Shown here piece after piece: positions 8,530 through 17,687 of a stretch of 64,000 nt of DNA; within the stretch, counting starts at the first letter, position 1, and every line of letters starts with the position of its first letter. The notes under the pieces were generated by a model that did no database searches, had not been told where the DNA came from, and saw nothing but the letters and a program-made list of their open reading frames with translations. The translations under genes and the position numbers were made by a program. The stretch is from an uncultured Pseudomonadota bacterium (GTDB lineage: Bacteria > Pseudomonadota > Gammaproteobacteria > Methylococcales > Methylomonadaceae): the NCBI GenBank assembly GCA_903834465.1, contig CAILJB010000112.1, positions 1 to 64,000 of the forward strand, in the 5' to 3' direction.

Positions 8530-8612
8530 AGCGAAATCTTTATTTAATCAGTCAGCAATGCTAAAGTTATTCCGCATTAAATTACTTGGTATTTCATTTT
8601 TAGGAGATTTTT

Positions 8613-9194
8613 ATGGCTTTTGAACTTCCCGCATTACCGTATGCCAAAGACGCACTCGCGCCACATATTTCGGCTGAAACGTTAGAGTTTCACCACGGCA
8701 AACATCACCAAACTTACGTCACAAACTTAAACAATTTAGTACCTGGTACTGAATTCGAAGGTTTGTCACTCGAAGAAATCGTGGTGAAATCGTCTGGTGG
8801 TATTTTTAACAATGCCGCACAAGTTTGGAATCACACGTTTTATTGGAATGGTTTAGCTCCAAACGCTGGCGGTGAACCCACTGGCGCGTTGGCTGATGCT
8901 ATTAACGCAACCTTTGGTTCGTTTGCAAAATTCAAAGAAGAATTTACCAAAACGGCTATTACCACTTTCGGTTCGGGTTGGGCGTGGTTGGTTAAAAATG
9001 CAGATGGCAGTTTGGCACTCGTTAGCACCAGCAATGCCGGTTGCCCATTAACCGCCGGTCAAACACCGTTGTTGACATGCGACGTTTGGGAACACGCTTA
9101 CTATGTTGATTACCGCAATGCGCGTCCTGCGTATTTGGAAGCCTTCTGGGCATTGGTGAATTGGGATTTTGCTGCGAAAAATTTTGCGGCTTAG
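8613..9194 (+). CDS. sodB: Iron superoxide dismutase
   Basis: SodB converts superoxide to oxygen and hydrogen peroxide in the cytoplasm. The 193-residue protein has the usual Fe/Mn-SOD metal ligands: H27 in [10 protein letters not shown]74 in QVWNHTF, and the Asp and His of DVWEHAYY. The [11 protein letters not shown] and GSGWAWLV segments favour the iron type. TTTTTAGGAG lies just upstream of the ATG, giving a good ribosome site, and a strong terminator follows. It converges with the globin-msrA unit. Confidence 0.96.
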   Translation: MAFELPALPYAKDALAPHISAETLEFHHGKHHQTYVTNLNNLVPGTEFEGLSLEEIVVKSSGGIFNNAAQVWNHTFYWNGLAPNAGGEPTGALADAINATFGSFAKFKEEFTKTAITTFGSGWAWLVKNADGSLALVSTSNAGCPLTAGQTPLLTCDVWEHAYYVDYRNARPAYLEAFWALVNWDFAAKNFAA

Positions 9195-9220
9195 TTTTTT
9201 AAATTCATTTTGATTGAATA

Positions 9221-9260
9221 GAACGCCCTGCTTTTTTTAATTAAAAGGCGGGGCGTTTTT
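9221..9260 (+). terminator. Rho-independent terminator of sodB
   Basis: A GC-rich stem (GAACGCCCTGC pairing, with mismatch, to GGCGGGGCG) encloses an A/T loop and is followed by TTTTT. It lies 27 bases after the sodB stop. Confidence 0.75.
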
Positions 9261-9351
9261 ATAGATTCTCTAATTCTTTGCTTATCACTACAGGTGAGAT
9301 TTTAGGCGATTTAATTCGGAGTCGTTTATTGCTCATATTCCCACCAGAACA

Positions 9352-9738
9352 TCAATCATCGGTATTTATCATGTGCGTAGCTAAGTCTCGTAAGGCATTT
9401 TTGAGATTAGCATGCAACGTGGGATTCATCGGTATTTCTTCCAGTGCTTTATTCATACACAACATCCATTGGTCACGTTCTGATTCGCCAATTTTAAAGT
9501 GAAGATGACGAGCGCGTAACATGGGGTGACCAAATTCTTCGATAAATAAATTAGGGCCACCTAACCAACCAGACAAAAATTTGAATAATTTGCTGTTAGC
9601 AGAAGCAAGACTAGGTTGGTGGATTGCGCGTATGCCTTGTGCTTCGGGCAACGTGTCCATATAAAAATAAAAACGGTCTACCAATAAGCGGATGGTCTGT
9701 TCGCCACCCATGTTGCCATAGGGCGTAGTATGTGTCAT
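9352..9738 (-). CDS. Truncated hemoglobin, group II-like
   Basis: This is a 128-residue 2-on-2 globin. The N-terminal stretch (YGNMGGEQTIRLLVDRFY) matches the start of YjbI/GlbO-type proteins. GGPNLFIEEFGHPMLRARHLHFKI contains the proximal histidine region, and the Trp of RDQWM matches the conserved G8 tryptophan of group II. Such globins bind O2, NO or peroxide and are linked to oxidative or nitrosative stress. The gene follows msrA after 10 bases and is probably in the same transcript. Confidence 0.88.
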   Translation of the reverse strand: MTHTTPYGNMGGEQTIRLLVDRFYFYMDTLPEAQGIRAIHQPSLASANSKLFKFLSGWLGGPNLFIEEFGHPMLRARHLHFKIGESERDQWMLCMNKALEEIPMNPTLHANLKNALRDLATHMINTDD

Positions 9739-9748
9739 TTGTACTTTT

Positions 9749-10318
9749 TTAAATTTGATTGATGTTTAAGCTAAACGCCACCTCTAATCCACCTAAACCA
9801 CAGTAACCCTCTGGATTTTTGGCTAAATATTGTTGGTGATATTCTTCAGCATAATAAAACGGCGGAGCTGGCAGAATTTCAGTGGTAATTTCAGGGAAGC
9901 CCGCTTTTGTTAGTTCTATTTCGTAAATATATTTAGCAAATTCTGCAACTTTTTGCTGTGTGTCATTAAATGTGTAAATGCCTGAGCGATATTGTGTACC
10001 AATATCATTGCCCTGACGCATCCCTTGCGTTGGATTGTGCGATTCAAAAAAGATTTTCAGCAACTGCGGAAAAACAATTATTTCAGGATTAAAAATGACT
10101 AAAACCGCTTCGGCATGACCTGTTAATCCTGTACAAACTTCTTTGTAAGTGGGATTTTCTGTATTGCCGCCAATATAACCCACCGCCGTGCTATAAACGC
10201 CTTTTTGTTGCCAGAATTTACGTTCTGCACCCCAAAAACAACCTAAGGCAAAAATAACTTGTTCTAATCCGTCTGGAAAAGGTGGCTTGATAGGATGTTG
10301 ATTAACAAAATGAATCAT
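9749..10318 (-). CDS. msrA: Peptide methionine-S-sulfoxide reductase
   Basis: MsrA repairs oxidised methionine (S epimer) in proteins using thioredoxin. The 189-residue protein has the catalytic C27 in GCFWG, the substrate pocket segments TGHAEAV and [19 protein letters not shown], and a C-terminal GYCGLGG that supplies a resolving cysteine. It overlaps the upstream 107-residue gene by 4 bases (ATGA) and precedes the globin gene. Confidence 0.95.
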   Translation of the reverse strand: MIHFVNQHPIKPPFPDGLEQVIFALGCFWGAERKFWQQKGVYSTAVGYIGGNTENPTYKEVCTGLTGHAEAVLVIFNPEIIVFPQLLKIFFESHNPTQGMRQGNDIGTQYRSGIYTFNDTQQKVAEFAKYIYEIELTKAGFPEITTEILPAPPFYYAEEYHQQYLAKNPEGYCGLGGLEVAFSLNINQI

Positions 10319-10638
10319 AATGTTGCGATTGCATATTTTGCGTTACATTGTGCGATGACTTCTGCCAACTGCGATTCATTCAGTTTATGCTTGATGGCAT
10401 CAAGACCATTGAAATTAAACGTTTGATACTCTTTTTTTGCAAAGGTAACGATTTGACACTTTTTGAAGGGCTGATTTTCAAAGGGCATTTTTGTCGTGTT
10501 CGAATTTAATGGTGTAGTACCTTCCAAACTGGGCGCGTAAATCATAAACTCGCCTTTCATTGCTAATACAGCACGATATTGATTTGCACTGGTTAAATAC
10601 AAATAGCCAACTTCAACGTCTTTTCCTTTCAATTTCAT
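10315..10638 (-). CDS. Unknown 107-residue protein, first gene of the msrA-globin unit
   Basis: I do not recognise this protein. It has no signal peptide or membrane segment. It starts with a beta-rich region ([23 protein letters not shown]) and ends with a short helical part ([17 protein letters not shown]). Two cysteines lie far apart. The stop codon overlaps the msrA start (ATGA), so translation is coupled. The context suggests a role in oxidative-stress response, but this is inference only. Confidence 0.7.
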   Translation of the reverse strand: MKLKGKDVEVGYLYLTSANQYRAVLAMKGEFMIYAPSLEGTTPLNSNTTKMPFENQPFKKCQIVTFAKKEYQTFNFNGLDAIKHKLNESQLAEVIAQCNAKYAIATL

Positions 10639-10677
10639 ATTGTTATCTCAACGCTTGTCATTTCAGGTTAAAATTGC

Positions 10678-10710
10678 AAAAAAAAAGCCTTACTCTTTCG
10701 AGTAAGGCTT
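10678..10710 (-). terminator. Terminator of tRNA-Leu
   Basis: On the minus strand an 11-bp perfect stem (AAGCCTTACTC / GAGTAAGGCTT) with a 4-base loop is followed by a run of T. It begins about 9 bases after the tRNA 3' end. Confidence 0.85.
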
Positions 10711-10719
10711 CTTAATTTA

Positions 10720-10807
10720 TGGTGCCTTGGGCCGGAGTCGAACCGGCACGTCCTTTCGAACGAGGGATTTTAAGTCCCTTGCGTCTACCAATTTCGCCAC
10801 CAAGGCA
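10720..10807 (-). tRNA. tRNA-Leu (anticodon UAA)
   Basis: Read on the minus strand the gene starts TGCCTTGG and ends CAAGGCA plus encoded CCA, forming a 7-bp acceptor stem. The anticodon arm AAGGGA-CTTAAAA-TCCCT gives UAA. There is a long variable arm (CGTTCGAAAGGACG), as expected for leucine, and the T arm is CCGGTTCGACTCCGG. Total length is 88 bases including CCA. Confidence 0.97.
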
Positions 10808-10886
10808 AATAACTTGATAAGCTGCGTATTATATAGAAAAATAAAAAACGCGCCACATTTTTTTGCACAACTAATGAAAAATACGC

Positions 10887-12485
10887 TCAATTAGACGTTT
10901 TTGTAACCATAACTTGTTGTTTCAACGCTAAGATTAGCAAACTCGCAAAACTTAACCACAACAAACTCGGCAGCAAATAAAACCATTGTTGATAAAACGT
11001 GGGCTGTGGATTTTTCAAATACGGCACGCGATAAACATCTGACCACTGCTCATGAATCGGCGAACGTTGCAAAATTTCCCCCGAAGCCAAACTCACCGAC
11101 GAAATCCCCGTATTCGTGACGCGCAACACTGGACGACGAAATTCAACGCCTCTCGCTAACGTCATATAAAAATGCTGATAAGGTTGTTGCCACGTCCCAT
11201 ACCACGAATCATTGGTGACATTGACAATAAATTGTGCGCCCAAATTTGCTAAATCTCGCGAGAAATAGGCGAATAAACCTTCGTAACAAATTTGCGGAGC
11301 CATTTTCAGACCATGTAAATTAAACAATGTCGTCGCGCCTTGCCCTCGCGCAAAATGCCCAATCGGTGGCAACCATTTCCGAATTTGTGGAAACCATTGC
11401 TCCATCGGAATGTATTCGCCAAACGCGAGCAAAATTGTTTTGCTGTAATGCGGCGGCACGATGTCACCGTTTTCATCCAATAAAAATAACGAATTGGTTA
11501 ATAATTTTTCACGCATATCAACGCTGTACGCACCCGTCACCAATGGCACGTTATGTTCGAGCAAAAACTGACTAAGTTGCGCCGGATAAGCATTTTGCGG
11601 TACTAAATTTTCACCCAAAAATGTCGGAAACGCCGTTTCTGCCCACAACACAAAATCAATTTTCTGATTTTTATGCGTTTCTAATGCGTTATGAGTGAGC
11701 GAAAGATAACGGTTTAAAATCGCCTGACCGTAACCATCGCCAACTTCTGCTGCCATTTTTTCAGAATTTCCAATATTGCCTTGCACCATTAACACGTTAA
11801 ATTCGGCGTCTGGCGCAGGCAATCGTAATTTAAGTATCAAACCGCCGATATTTAACAGCGTGAAAATACCAACAACCGCACCGAATAATACTTTGCCGCG
11901 CCGTTCATTTCGCCATTGCCACGCTAAATACAGCGGTAAATTACACGCCAACGTTATCGCACTTAAACCGCTAAAACCGACAATTTCTGCCCAATGATAA
12001 AAAGGAATATTTGAACCAAACCACGAATAGCCAAAATTCCAATCGAATAACGTCAGCGAATAGGCTTCGCTTAAAATCGTGATAATCGCCAATAAACCTA
12101 GCGATAAACACTTAGAACAAGAAAGGCGTTTTTGCAATATAAACCAAACTGCGCCCGCAATTGGCACATACAAATGGGCAAACAGCGCGTACAAAATCAT
12201 GCCCACGACCGCTAACGACCACGGCAAATGCGCGAATTCATGCAGCAAATACGTCATCCAATTAAAACCAATCAGCGTAAACACAAATGCTGTAATCACA
12301 CCGCCTAAAATAACGGGTTTTAATTCAGTTTGCCGTTGCCAGAATAACCACAGTGGTACAAAACCAAATAATGCTGCCCACGGTGGAAAGGGAATATAAC
12401 TCGTGCCAATAAAAATACCCGACAGAATCGGTAACGCCCACGGTTTAACGGCTGTGAATTTCAGCATGTAGCGCACGGAATTCAT
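10887..12485 (-). CDS. lnt: Apolipoprotein N-acyltransferase
   Basis: Lnt adds the third acyl chain to the N-terminal cysteine of lipoproteins in the inner membrane. The 532-residue protein has about six N-terminal membrane helices, a periplasmic CN-hydrolase (nitrilase) domain from about 228, and a final membrane helix near 505-525. The catalytic triad is visible as E283 (WAETAFP), K349 (HYSKTIL) and C400 (QICYE). The first ATG (12485) overlaps the parA gene by 41 bases. A second ATG at 12467 (MLKFTAVKP) is possible; no clear ribosome site decides. Confidence 0.95.
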   Translation of the reverse strand: MNSVRYMLKFTAVKPWALPILSGIFIGTSYIPFPPWAALFGFVPLWLFWQRQTELKPVILGGVITAFVFTLIGFNWMTYLLHEFAHLPWSLAVVGMILYALFAHLYVPIAGAVWFILQKRLSCSKCLSLGLLAIITILSEAYSLTLFDWNFGYSWFGSNIPFYHWAEIVGFSGLSAITLACNLPLYLAWQWRNERRGKVLFGAVVGIFTLLNIGGLILKLRLPAPDAEFNVLMVQGNIGNSEKMAAEVGDGYGQAILNRYLSLTHNALETHKNQKIDFVLWAETAFPTFLGENLVPQNAYPAQLSQFLLEHNVPLVTGAYSVDMREKLLTNSLFLLDENGDIVPPHYSKTILLAFGEYIPMEQWFPQIRKWLPPIGHFARGQGATTLFNLHGLKMAPQICYEGLFAYFSRDLANLGAQFIVNVTNDSWYGTWQQPYQHFYMTLARGVEFRRPVLRVTNTGISSVSLASGEILQRSPIHEQWSDVYRVPYLKNPQPTFYQQWFYLLPSLLWLSFASLLILALKQQVMVTKTSN

Positions 12486-13227
12486 CAGTTAATTTATGCG
12501 TCGGCACATAGTGAACGAGCGGTTTTGATTCAGAATGCGATTCGCGCACTTTCACCGATGTGGATAGCATTGAAGCTAGAACCGGCAAACCTTCTGCAAT
12601 CAATTCATTAACTAATTGACGCGGTAAATTTGCTTGTTTTTGGAATTGATTGACAACAATACCTTCAATTTCTAACTCTTGATTATGGTCGGCTTTCACT
12701 TCGGTAAGTGTTTGCATGAGCAAATACAACGCATCCCGTGCAAAGGTATCGCAATCAAAAGGAATTAAACATTTATGCGCAGCAATTAACGCAGACTGAC
12801 TGTAAAAATTCAAAATCGGTGGCGTGTCCATGTAAATATCATCGAAACCTTCTAGTTTTTCTAAGGCTTCTTTGAGTTTGAAAATTTTATAACGTGATTC
12901 TAAACGCCCTTGCAAGGGTTCCATTTCAGGATGTGACGGCAACACAAATAAATTGGGAAATGGCGTGGCATGAATCGCATTTTCTAAACCAGAACCACTT
13001 TTACCACCGCCGAATAACGAAACACTCAATGTTTCTTTAAAAAAAGAAACAATCGTTTTATCGCTGTCGGTTTCTTTTTGTCCCAATAAATATTGGGTGG
13101 AATTGCCTTGCACATCTAAGTCGATGACTAACGTGCGTTTGCCTTGCATGGCACTGATAGCGGCTAAATTACAGGTGATGGTGGATTTTCCCACACCACC
13201 TTTTTGATTGAAGATAACTCTACGCAT
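12445..13227 (-). CDS. ParA-family ATPase
   Basis: This 260-residue MinD/ParA-type ATPase has the deviant Walker A KGGVGKST at 9-16, LVIDLDVQGNST near 33 and a Walker B-like DDIYMDTPP near 130. No ParB-like gene or centromere-like repeats are beside it. It lacks the features of FleN, so its position next to the flagellar block does not make it the flagellar number regulator. It overlaps the start of lnt and is separated from fliK by about 120 bases. Chromosomal orphan ParA proteins position varied cargoes; the cargo here is unknown. Confidence 0.88.
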   Translation of the reverse strand: MRRVIFNQKGGVGKSTITCNLAAISAMQGKRTLVIDLDVQGNSTQYLLGQKETDSDKTIVSFFKETLSVSLFGGGKSGSGLENAIHATPFPNLFVLPSHPEMEPLQGRLESRYKIFKLKEALEKLEGFDDIYMDTPPILNFYSQSALIAAHKCLIPFDCDTFARDALYLLMQTLTEVKADHNQELEIEGIVVNQFQKQANLPRQLVNELIAEGLPVLASMLSTSVKVRESHSESKPLVHYVPTHKLTDEFRALHAEIHSR

Positions 13228-13350
13228 GATGAACTGTCCTAACAGAATGAAGTATAAAAAATATCTGCCACGATTTTACACATATTAAGTTAGGCTGTTG
13301 ATGATTTTTGTTGAATCATGGGGTACGGAATCTGTCTGCACCCCAGTTTT

Positions 13351-15828
13351 TTAAGCGTAAATACTCAATAATCCATTCGTCCCGTTAGAACTAATGACTT
13401 GACCATTAGCAAACTCATCAACTGTTCCATCGACACTATTACCAACGTTAATAGGATTTCCTTGTGCGTCTACTTCAGGATTATTTTGACGATTCCCTCC
13501 CTGTCCGCTATTTGTAGACGTATCAGCCATTTGAGCAAACTGCTGTTGTGAACGACCAGAATCTGTACTGGTAGACGATTGTTGCGATACGTTTACTTCA
13601 GCTAAATTCACATGTTGTGAACTGAGCATTTCACGCAATCTTGGAACAGAGGCTTCTAATGCGTTACGCACATCACTATTTTGAGCCGTGAACGCAATTG
13701 TTGCTTGATCTTGATTCATATCAATTCGTACTGAAATAGGTCCCATATTGGGCGGATTCATTTTGATTTCAGCACTCGACACCCCTTTATTATTCATCCA
13801 AACAATGCGCTCACCTAAATCCTGATTCCATTCAGGATGCGACAACGGTTTTGTCATCGCTGGAACGTCAACTTTCGTATCCTGCACTAATTTATTTACC
13901 GCATTGGTTACGCCTTGTGGTGTAGATTTATCACTTGTTGGCGCAGTAGCTGACGCGCTGAGAACATCCGTGTTTTCTGTATTCAATACACTTGCAAATG
14001 ATTTAGTATCTACACCTTGTTTGTTATCCGTCTGTTGATTTAGCAACGCATCGCCTTGTAACACTGGGTTTGATGGGGCATTGTTACCGTTATTACTGTT
14101 GTTTGCTGCATCGCCACTTGGATTACGATTTGCCACGGCATCCATAAGCAACGTTTTGGCTGAGGTAAGTGTTGGTTTATCTTGTGTTGTTGTATCACTC
14201 GCCGTTTCAACAGAAACATTTTCCGTTTTAGTTTGAACAGGTGGCGCGGCTTGGGCAGTCACTTGCGACGCAATAATTACGTCAGAAACAACTTGAACAA
14301 CAGGCGTGTCTTGATTTTCTACTGTTTTGTGTTCAGCATCGCTAGTCACCACCGGCGTGCCACTATCGCCACTTTTTGCTTTAACACTAACGCCCTGCCC
14401 TACCGGCAATAAGGGAGCTGTTACTGCTAATTGCGGCGTAATTACAATATCAGTCGCAACGCGAGCTTGATTGGGTATTTTTGGCGTATTATTTTGCTGA
14501 ACTTGCACGACCACATCATCTTGCGATATTTGTTCAGTGACAATTGGTTGATTTGAATCGGGAGTAGTTGTCGGTACTTGTTGGAGTTCAGATTGCGCGG
14601 TTACAACAACTGTTTGAGTTATTGGCGTTTGTTGTGGAGTGTTATTAGTTTGTATTTGATCTTGTGATGTCACAGATGTTTCAACAGCAGGTGTTTGTAC
14701 TTGAACATTCGCCACAGGTGTTTGTACTTGAACATTCGCCACAGGTGTTTGTACTTGGGCATTCGCCACAGGTGTTTGTACTTGGGCATTCGCCACAGGT
14801 GTTTGTACTTGAACATTCGCCACAGGTGTTTGTACTTGAGCATTCGCCACAGATGTTTGTACTTGAGCATTCGCCACAGGTGTTTGTACTTGAGCATTCG
14901 CCACAGGTGTTTGTACTTGAACATTCGCCACAGGTGTTTGTACTTGAACATTTGCCACAGGTGTTTGTACTTGAACATTCGCCACAGGTGTTTGTACTTG
15001 AGCATTCGCCACAGGTGTTTGTACTTGAGTATTCGCCACAGGTGTTTGTACTTGAATATTCGCAACGGGTGTTTCAACAAGTTGAGCTTGTGACGTTACT
15101 ACAGTTTGCGCTGTACTTACTTCGTTATCAGGTATTTGTGGTGTTGTTACAATTCCTGTTTGTGTTGTTGTAGTTGCAGGTGTTTGAACGCCTACTGGTG
15201 TGATTTGCTGTACCAAAACGTTTGCAGGCGTATTAACTTGCGTATTTGTCACGGCTTGTGTGACTACTGCTTGCACACTTTGTTGCGTTAGTTCGGTTGC
15301 CGGATTTGAAACCGGTAATTGCACGCTCTGCCCAGCAGGCAAAGTATCGCCCAATTTAGAACCAGATGTCGTAAATTTAAGTGTACCTGTTACCGCTGAT
15401 AAAATCGCTGTGTCTTCAGCACTCATTGTTGCTGCTGTTGAAACAGTCGGCGCATTAGATAACGTGGTTCCCGTTGTAACAGATGAATTAGCTGTTATCA
15501 ATGGGCTAATCGATGACGCATTTGTTGTGGTAACAGTTTGTTGCAATGTAGGAGAAACTGTTGTTTCTGAATTTGTTAAAAGTTCAGTTGCTATCGGCGC
15601 AGGCGTTGCTATAGATGCTGTCATTGCAGCCGAAAGAATTGCGGATGGTGTCACCAATGCTGCCGCATCTGTTGCAGGTTGAGCAAGCAAATTTAATTGT
15701 GCAGTCAACGCATTTGAAAAACCTTCAGACGACGGCACACCCGTAGCGGTTGTCAAAGTAGTCGTTACAGCACCGTCAACAACGGGTGTTAACGTAGTCG
15801 TAGGTAAAGAAGCTGTTGCGGTAATCAT
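13351..15828 (-). CDS. fliK: Flagellar hook-length control protein FliK
   Basis: FliK is the secreted ruler that measures hook length and switches the export apparatus to late substrates. The 825-residue protein is unusually long (many are 400-600). Its N-terminal two thirds are Thr/Val/Gln/Pro-rich and disordered in character. They include 14 repeats of a 9-residue unit (consensus PVANxQVQT). The conserved Flg_hook domain lies near residues 665-755 (LGERIVWMNNKGVSSAEIKMNPPNMGPISVRI), followed by a Ser/Gln/Asn-rich tail. It follows fliJ after 38 bases at the end of the operon. Confidence 0.92.
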   Translation of the reverse strand: MITATASLPTTTLTPVVDGAVTTTLTTATGVPSSEGFSNALTAQLNLLAQPATDAAALVTPSAILSAAMTASIATPAPIATELLTNSETTVSPTLQQTVTTTNASSISPLITANSSVTTGTTLSNAPTVSTAATMSAEDTAILSAVTGTLKFTTSGSKLGDTLPAGQSVQLPVSNPATELTQQSVQAVVTQAVTNTQVNTPANVLVQQITPVGVQTPATTTTQTGIVTTPQIPDNEVSTAQTVVTSQAQLVETPVANIQVQTPVANTQVQTPVANAQVQTPVANVQVQTPVANVQVQTPVANVQVQTPVANAQVQTPVANAQVQTSVANAQVQTPVANVQVQTPVANAQVQTPVANAQVQTPVANVQVQTPVANVQVQTPAVETSVTSQDQIQTNNTPQQTPITQTVVVTAQSELQQVPTTTPDSNQPIVTEQISQDDVVVQVQQNNTPKIPNQARVATDIVITPQLAVTAPLLPVGQGVSVKAKSGDSGTPVVTSDAEHKTVENQDTPVVQVVSDVIIASQVTAQAAPPVQTKTENVSVETASDTTTQDKPTLTSAKTLLMDAVANRNPSGDAANNSNNGNNAPSNPVLQGDALLNQQTDNKQGVDTKSFASVLNTENTDVLSASATAPTSDKSTPQGVTNAVNKLVQDTKVDVPAMTKPLSHPEWNQDLGERIVWMNNKGVSSAEIKMNPPNMGPISVRIDMNQDQATIAFTAQNSDVRNALEASVPRLREMLSSQHVNLAEVNVSQQSSTSTDSGRSQQQFAQMADTSTNSGQGGNRQNNPEVDAQGNPINVGNSVDGTVDEFANGQVISSNGTNGLLSIYA
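14692..15069 (-). repeat. 14 x 27-bp tandem repeat inside fliK
   Basis: Fourteen head-to-tail copies of a 27-bp unit fill exactly 378 bases, each coding PVAN(I/T/A/V)QVQT. Copies differ mainly at the fifth residue codon; one copy has Ser in place of Pro. Because 27 is a multiple of three, copy-number change keeps the frame. The regularity leaves several other frames open on both strands, but those are by-products. Confidence 0.95.
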
Positions 15829-15866
15829 CAGGAGTGACCTTCGTTAAATTATAGATTCGCCGTTGT

Positions 15867-16325
15867 TTAAACGGAGCCAATGCTAGTGGATTTCTTACGT
15901 CCTAAACGTGAAGCGTGTTCATCTTGTTCTGCTTGTTCACGTTTGTCTTCATGTTTTTGTTCAACTTTTAAGGCAGACTCACGGACTTTTTGTATGGATT
16001 GCGTACCTCGATGCGTCATTTCCCACATGCGACGTTTTAACAGCACATCCTGTTCCATACTTTTCAATATCTTTTCTTGACCAACAATAGCCACATCGAG
16101 CTTATCAATGAACGAGCGAAATTCAATTAAGCGCGAAACTTTCACGCCATCTCTTGCAAACGCATTACATTTATCAACGTAATCTTTGCGATAAACCGTC
16201 AAACCTTCGACTTGCCCTTTCATTTGGGTATGTTGACGCTGCGATTGCCCCAAAATTTCCAACGCTTTTTGTTCTTGCTGGGCTTTAATATCAACAATGA
16301 CTTGTAATCGTTTTGATCTTTTCAT
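15867..16325 (-). CDS. fliJ: Flagellar export chaperone FliJ
   Basis: FliJ is a 152-residue, highly charged coiled-coil protein. In known systems it sits in the centre of the FliI ATPase ring and links it to FlhA. Heptads run through QEQKALEILGQSQRQHTQMKGQVEGL and on to residue 130. Its place between fliI and fliK is the usual one, 12 bases after fliI. Confidence 0.88.
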   Translation of the reverse strand: MKRSKRLQVIVDIKAQQEQKALEILGQSQRQHTQMKGQVEGLTVYRKDYVDKCNAFARDGVKVSRLIEFRSFIDKLDVAIVGQEKILKSMEQDVLLKRRMWEMTHRGTQSIQKVRESALKVEQKHEDKREQAEQDEHASRLGRKKSTSIGSV

Positions 16326-16337
16326 GACAAACTCGCT

Positions 16338-17687
16338 TTAACGTAAATTTAATAACAATTCAAGTTGATGCAAACTTTGAGCAATGCTAACTGATTCGTT
16401 CATATCTTGTTGTAAAAATTCCAAAATAATCGGATGTTTTTCAATTGCTTTATCAATGCGCGGATCAGAACCAGGTTGATAGGCACCGACACTGATTAAG
16501 TCTTTATTTTGTTGATAGAGAGAATATAACCGCCGTAAATCGCGTGCTAATTTTAAATGGTTCGCATCGGCAACATCTGGCATTACTCGGCTAATAGAGG
16601 CTTCAATGTCAATTGCGGGAAAATGACCGGCTTCGGCTAAATTCCGCGACAATACAATATGTCCGTCTAACACCCCTCGCGCCGCATCGGCAATTGGGTC
16701 GTTATTGTCATCGCCTTCTGCCAGTACGGTATAAAACGCCGTAATCGAACCACCACCTTCGTCAGCATTTCCCGCGCGTTCCACTAAATGCGGTAATTTT
16801 GCAAACACCGAGGGCGGATAACCTTTCGTCGCAGGCGGTTCGTCAATGGCTAAAGCAATTTCACGATGTGCTTGAGCAAAACGTGTGAGTGAATCCATCA
16901 AAAGCAAAACGTCTTTACCCTGATCGCGAAAATACTCAGCAATACTGGTCGCCAATAACGCACCATGTACACGCATTAACGGTGGACAATCGGCAGGGCT
17001 AGCGATAATGACGGCACGTTTTAAACCTTCTTCGCCTAAAATTTTCAAAACGAATTCGTTGACTTCTCGTCCCCGCTCACCCACCAACGCCACGACGACA
17101 ATATCGGCGTTCGTAAATTTAGTCATCATGCCCAGCAAAATACTTTTACCCACACCCGTACCGGCAAATAAACCCATACGCTGTCCACGTCCGACCGCTA
17201 AAATCGAGTTTATTGCTCGCACGCCAACGTCTAAGGGTTCACGAATAGGTTTGCGGCTTAATGGGTTGATGGGCGTTCCAGTTAGGGAAATCTGTGCCGT
17301 TGTTCGCAACGGTCCTTTATCATCTAATGGATTCCCCGCACCATCTAATACCCGCCCTAATAAACCAAAACCCACTTTTGCCAAACTGTTCTTACCCATC
17401 GGAATGACGCGGCAATCAGGTTCTAAACCATGAACTTCTGCAGTTGGCATTAAAAATACTTTTGAACCTGAAAAACCAACCACTTCTGCTTCAATCATGC
17501 GCCCGTTTTTAGTTTCGATTTCACAACGCGAACCAATCGCGGCACGACAGCCGACCGCTTCCAAGGTTAAACCAACCATGCGCGACAATTTACCTTCTAC
17601 AATTAACTCATGAGGTGTATCGGCACGTTCGGTATAAGGCTTTAATCTATCTAGCCAAATGTCGGAACGGTTCGCTTTTGGAATCAT
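16338..17687 (-). CDS. fliI: Flagellum-specific ATPase FliI
   Basis: FliI is the F1-beta-like hexameric ATPase of the flagellar type III export apparatus. The 449-residue protein has Walker A GTGVGKS at 176-182, the conserved LVGERGREVNEF near 202-213, and Walker B DVLLLMDSLTRFAQA near 260. The start overlaps the fliH stop in an ATGA arrangement. Confidence 0.97.
   Translation of the reverse strand: MIPKANRSDIWLDRLKPYTERADTPHELIVEGKLSRMVGLTLEAVGCRAAIGSRCEIETKNGRMIEAEVVGFSGSKVFLMPTAEVHGLEPDCRVIPMGKNSLAKVGFGLLGRVLDGAGNPLDDKGPLRTTAQISLTGTPINPLSRKPIREPLDVGVRAINSILAVGRGQRMGLFAGTGVGKSILLGMMTKFTNADIVVVALVGERGREVNEFVLKILGEEGLKRAVIIASPADCPPLMRVHGALLATSIAEYFRDQGKDVLLLMDSLTRFAQAHREIALAIDEPPATKGYPPSVFAKLPHLVERAGNADEGGGSITAFYTVLAEGDDNNDPIADAARGVLDGHIVLSRNLAEAGHFPAIDIEASISRVMPDVADANHLKLARDLRRLYSLYQQNKDLISVGAYQPGSDPRIDKAIEKHPIILEFLQQDMNESVSIAQSLHQLELLLNLR

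Noticed and set aside
10720-10807. tRNA-Leu as an integration site
   Set aside because: No integrase gene and no repeated tRNA 3' end are visible on either side.
12445-13227. FleN (flagellar number regulator)
   Set aside because: The ATPase is close to the flagellar genes, but its N-terminus and length fit a generic ParA and not FleN/MinD-like FlhG.
13316-13352. Hairpin TGGGGT/ACCCCA with T run after fliK
   Set aside because: The T run is on the plus strand, where no gene ends, while the minus-strand direction of fliK has no T run. A terminator cannot be supported.
14692-15069. CRISPR-like repeated array
   Set aside because: Units are directly adjacent without spacers and code for a regular peptide inside fliK.
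14664-15173. Long open frames on both strands across the fliK repeat
   Set aside because: They arise because the 27-bp unit has no stop in several frames; none has a ribosome site or a non-repetitive domain, and fliK explains the region.
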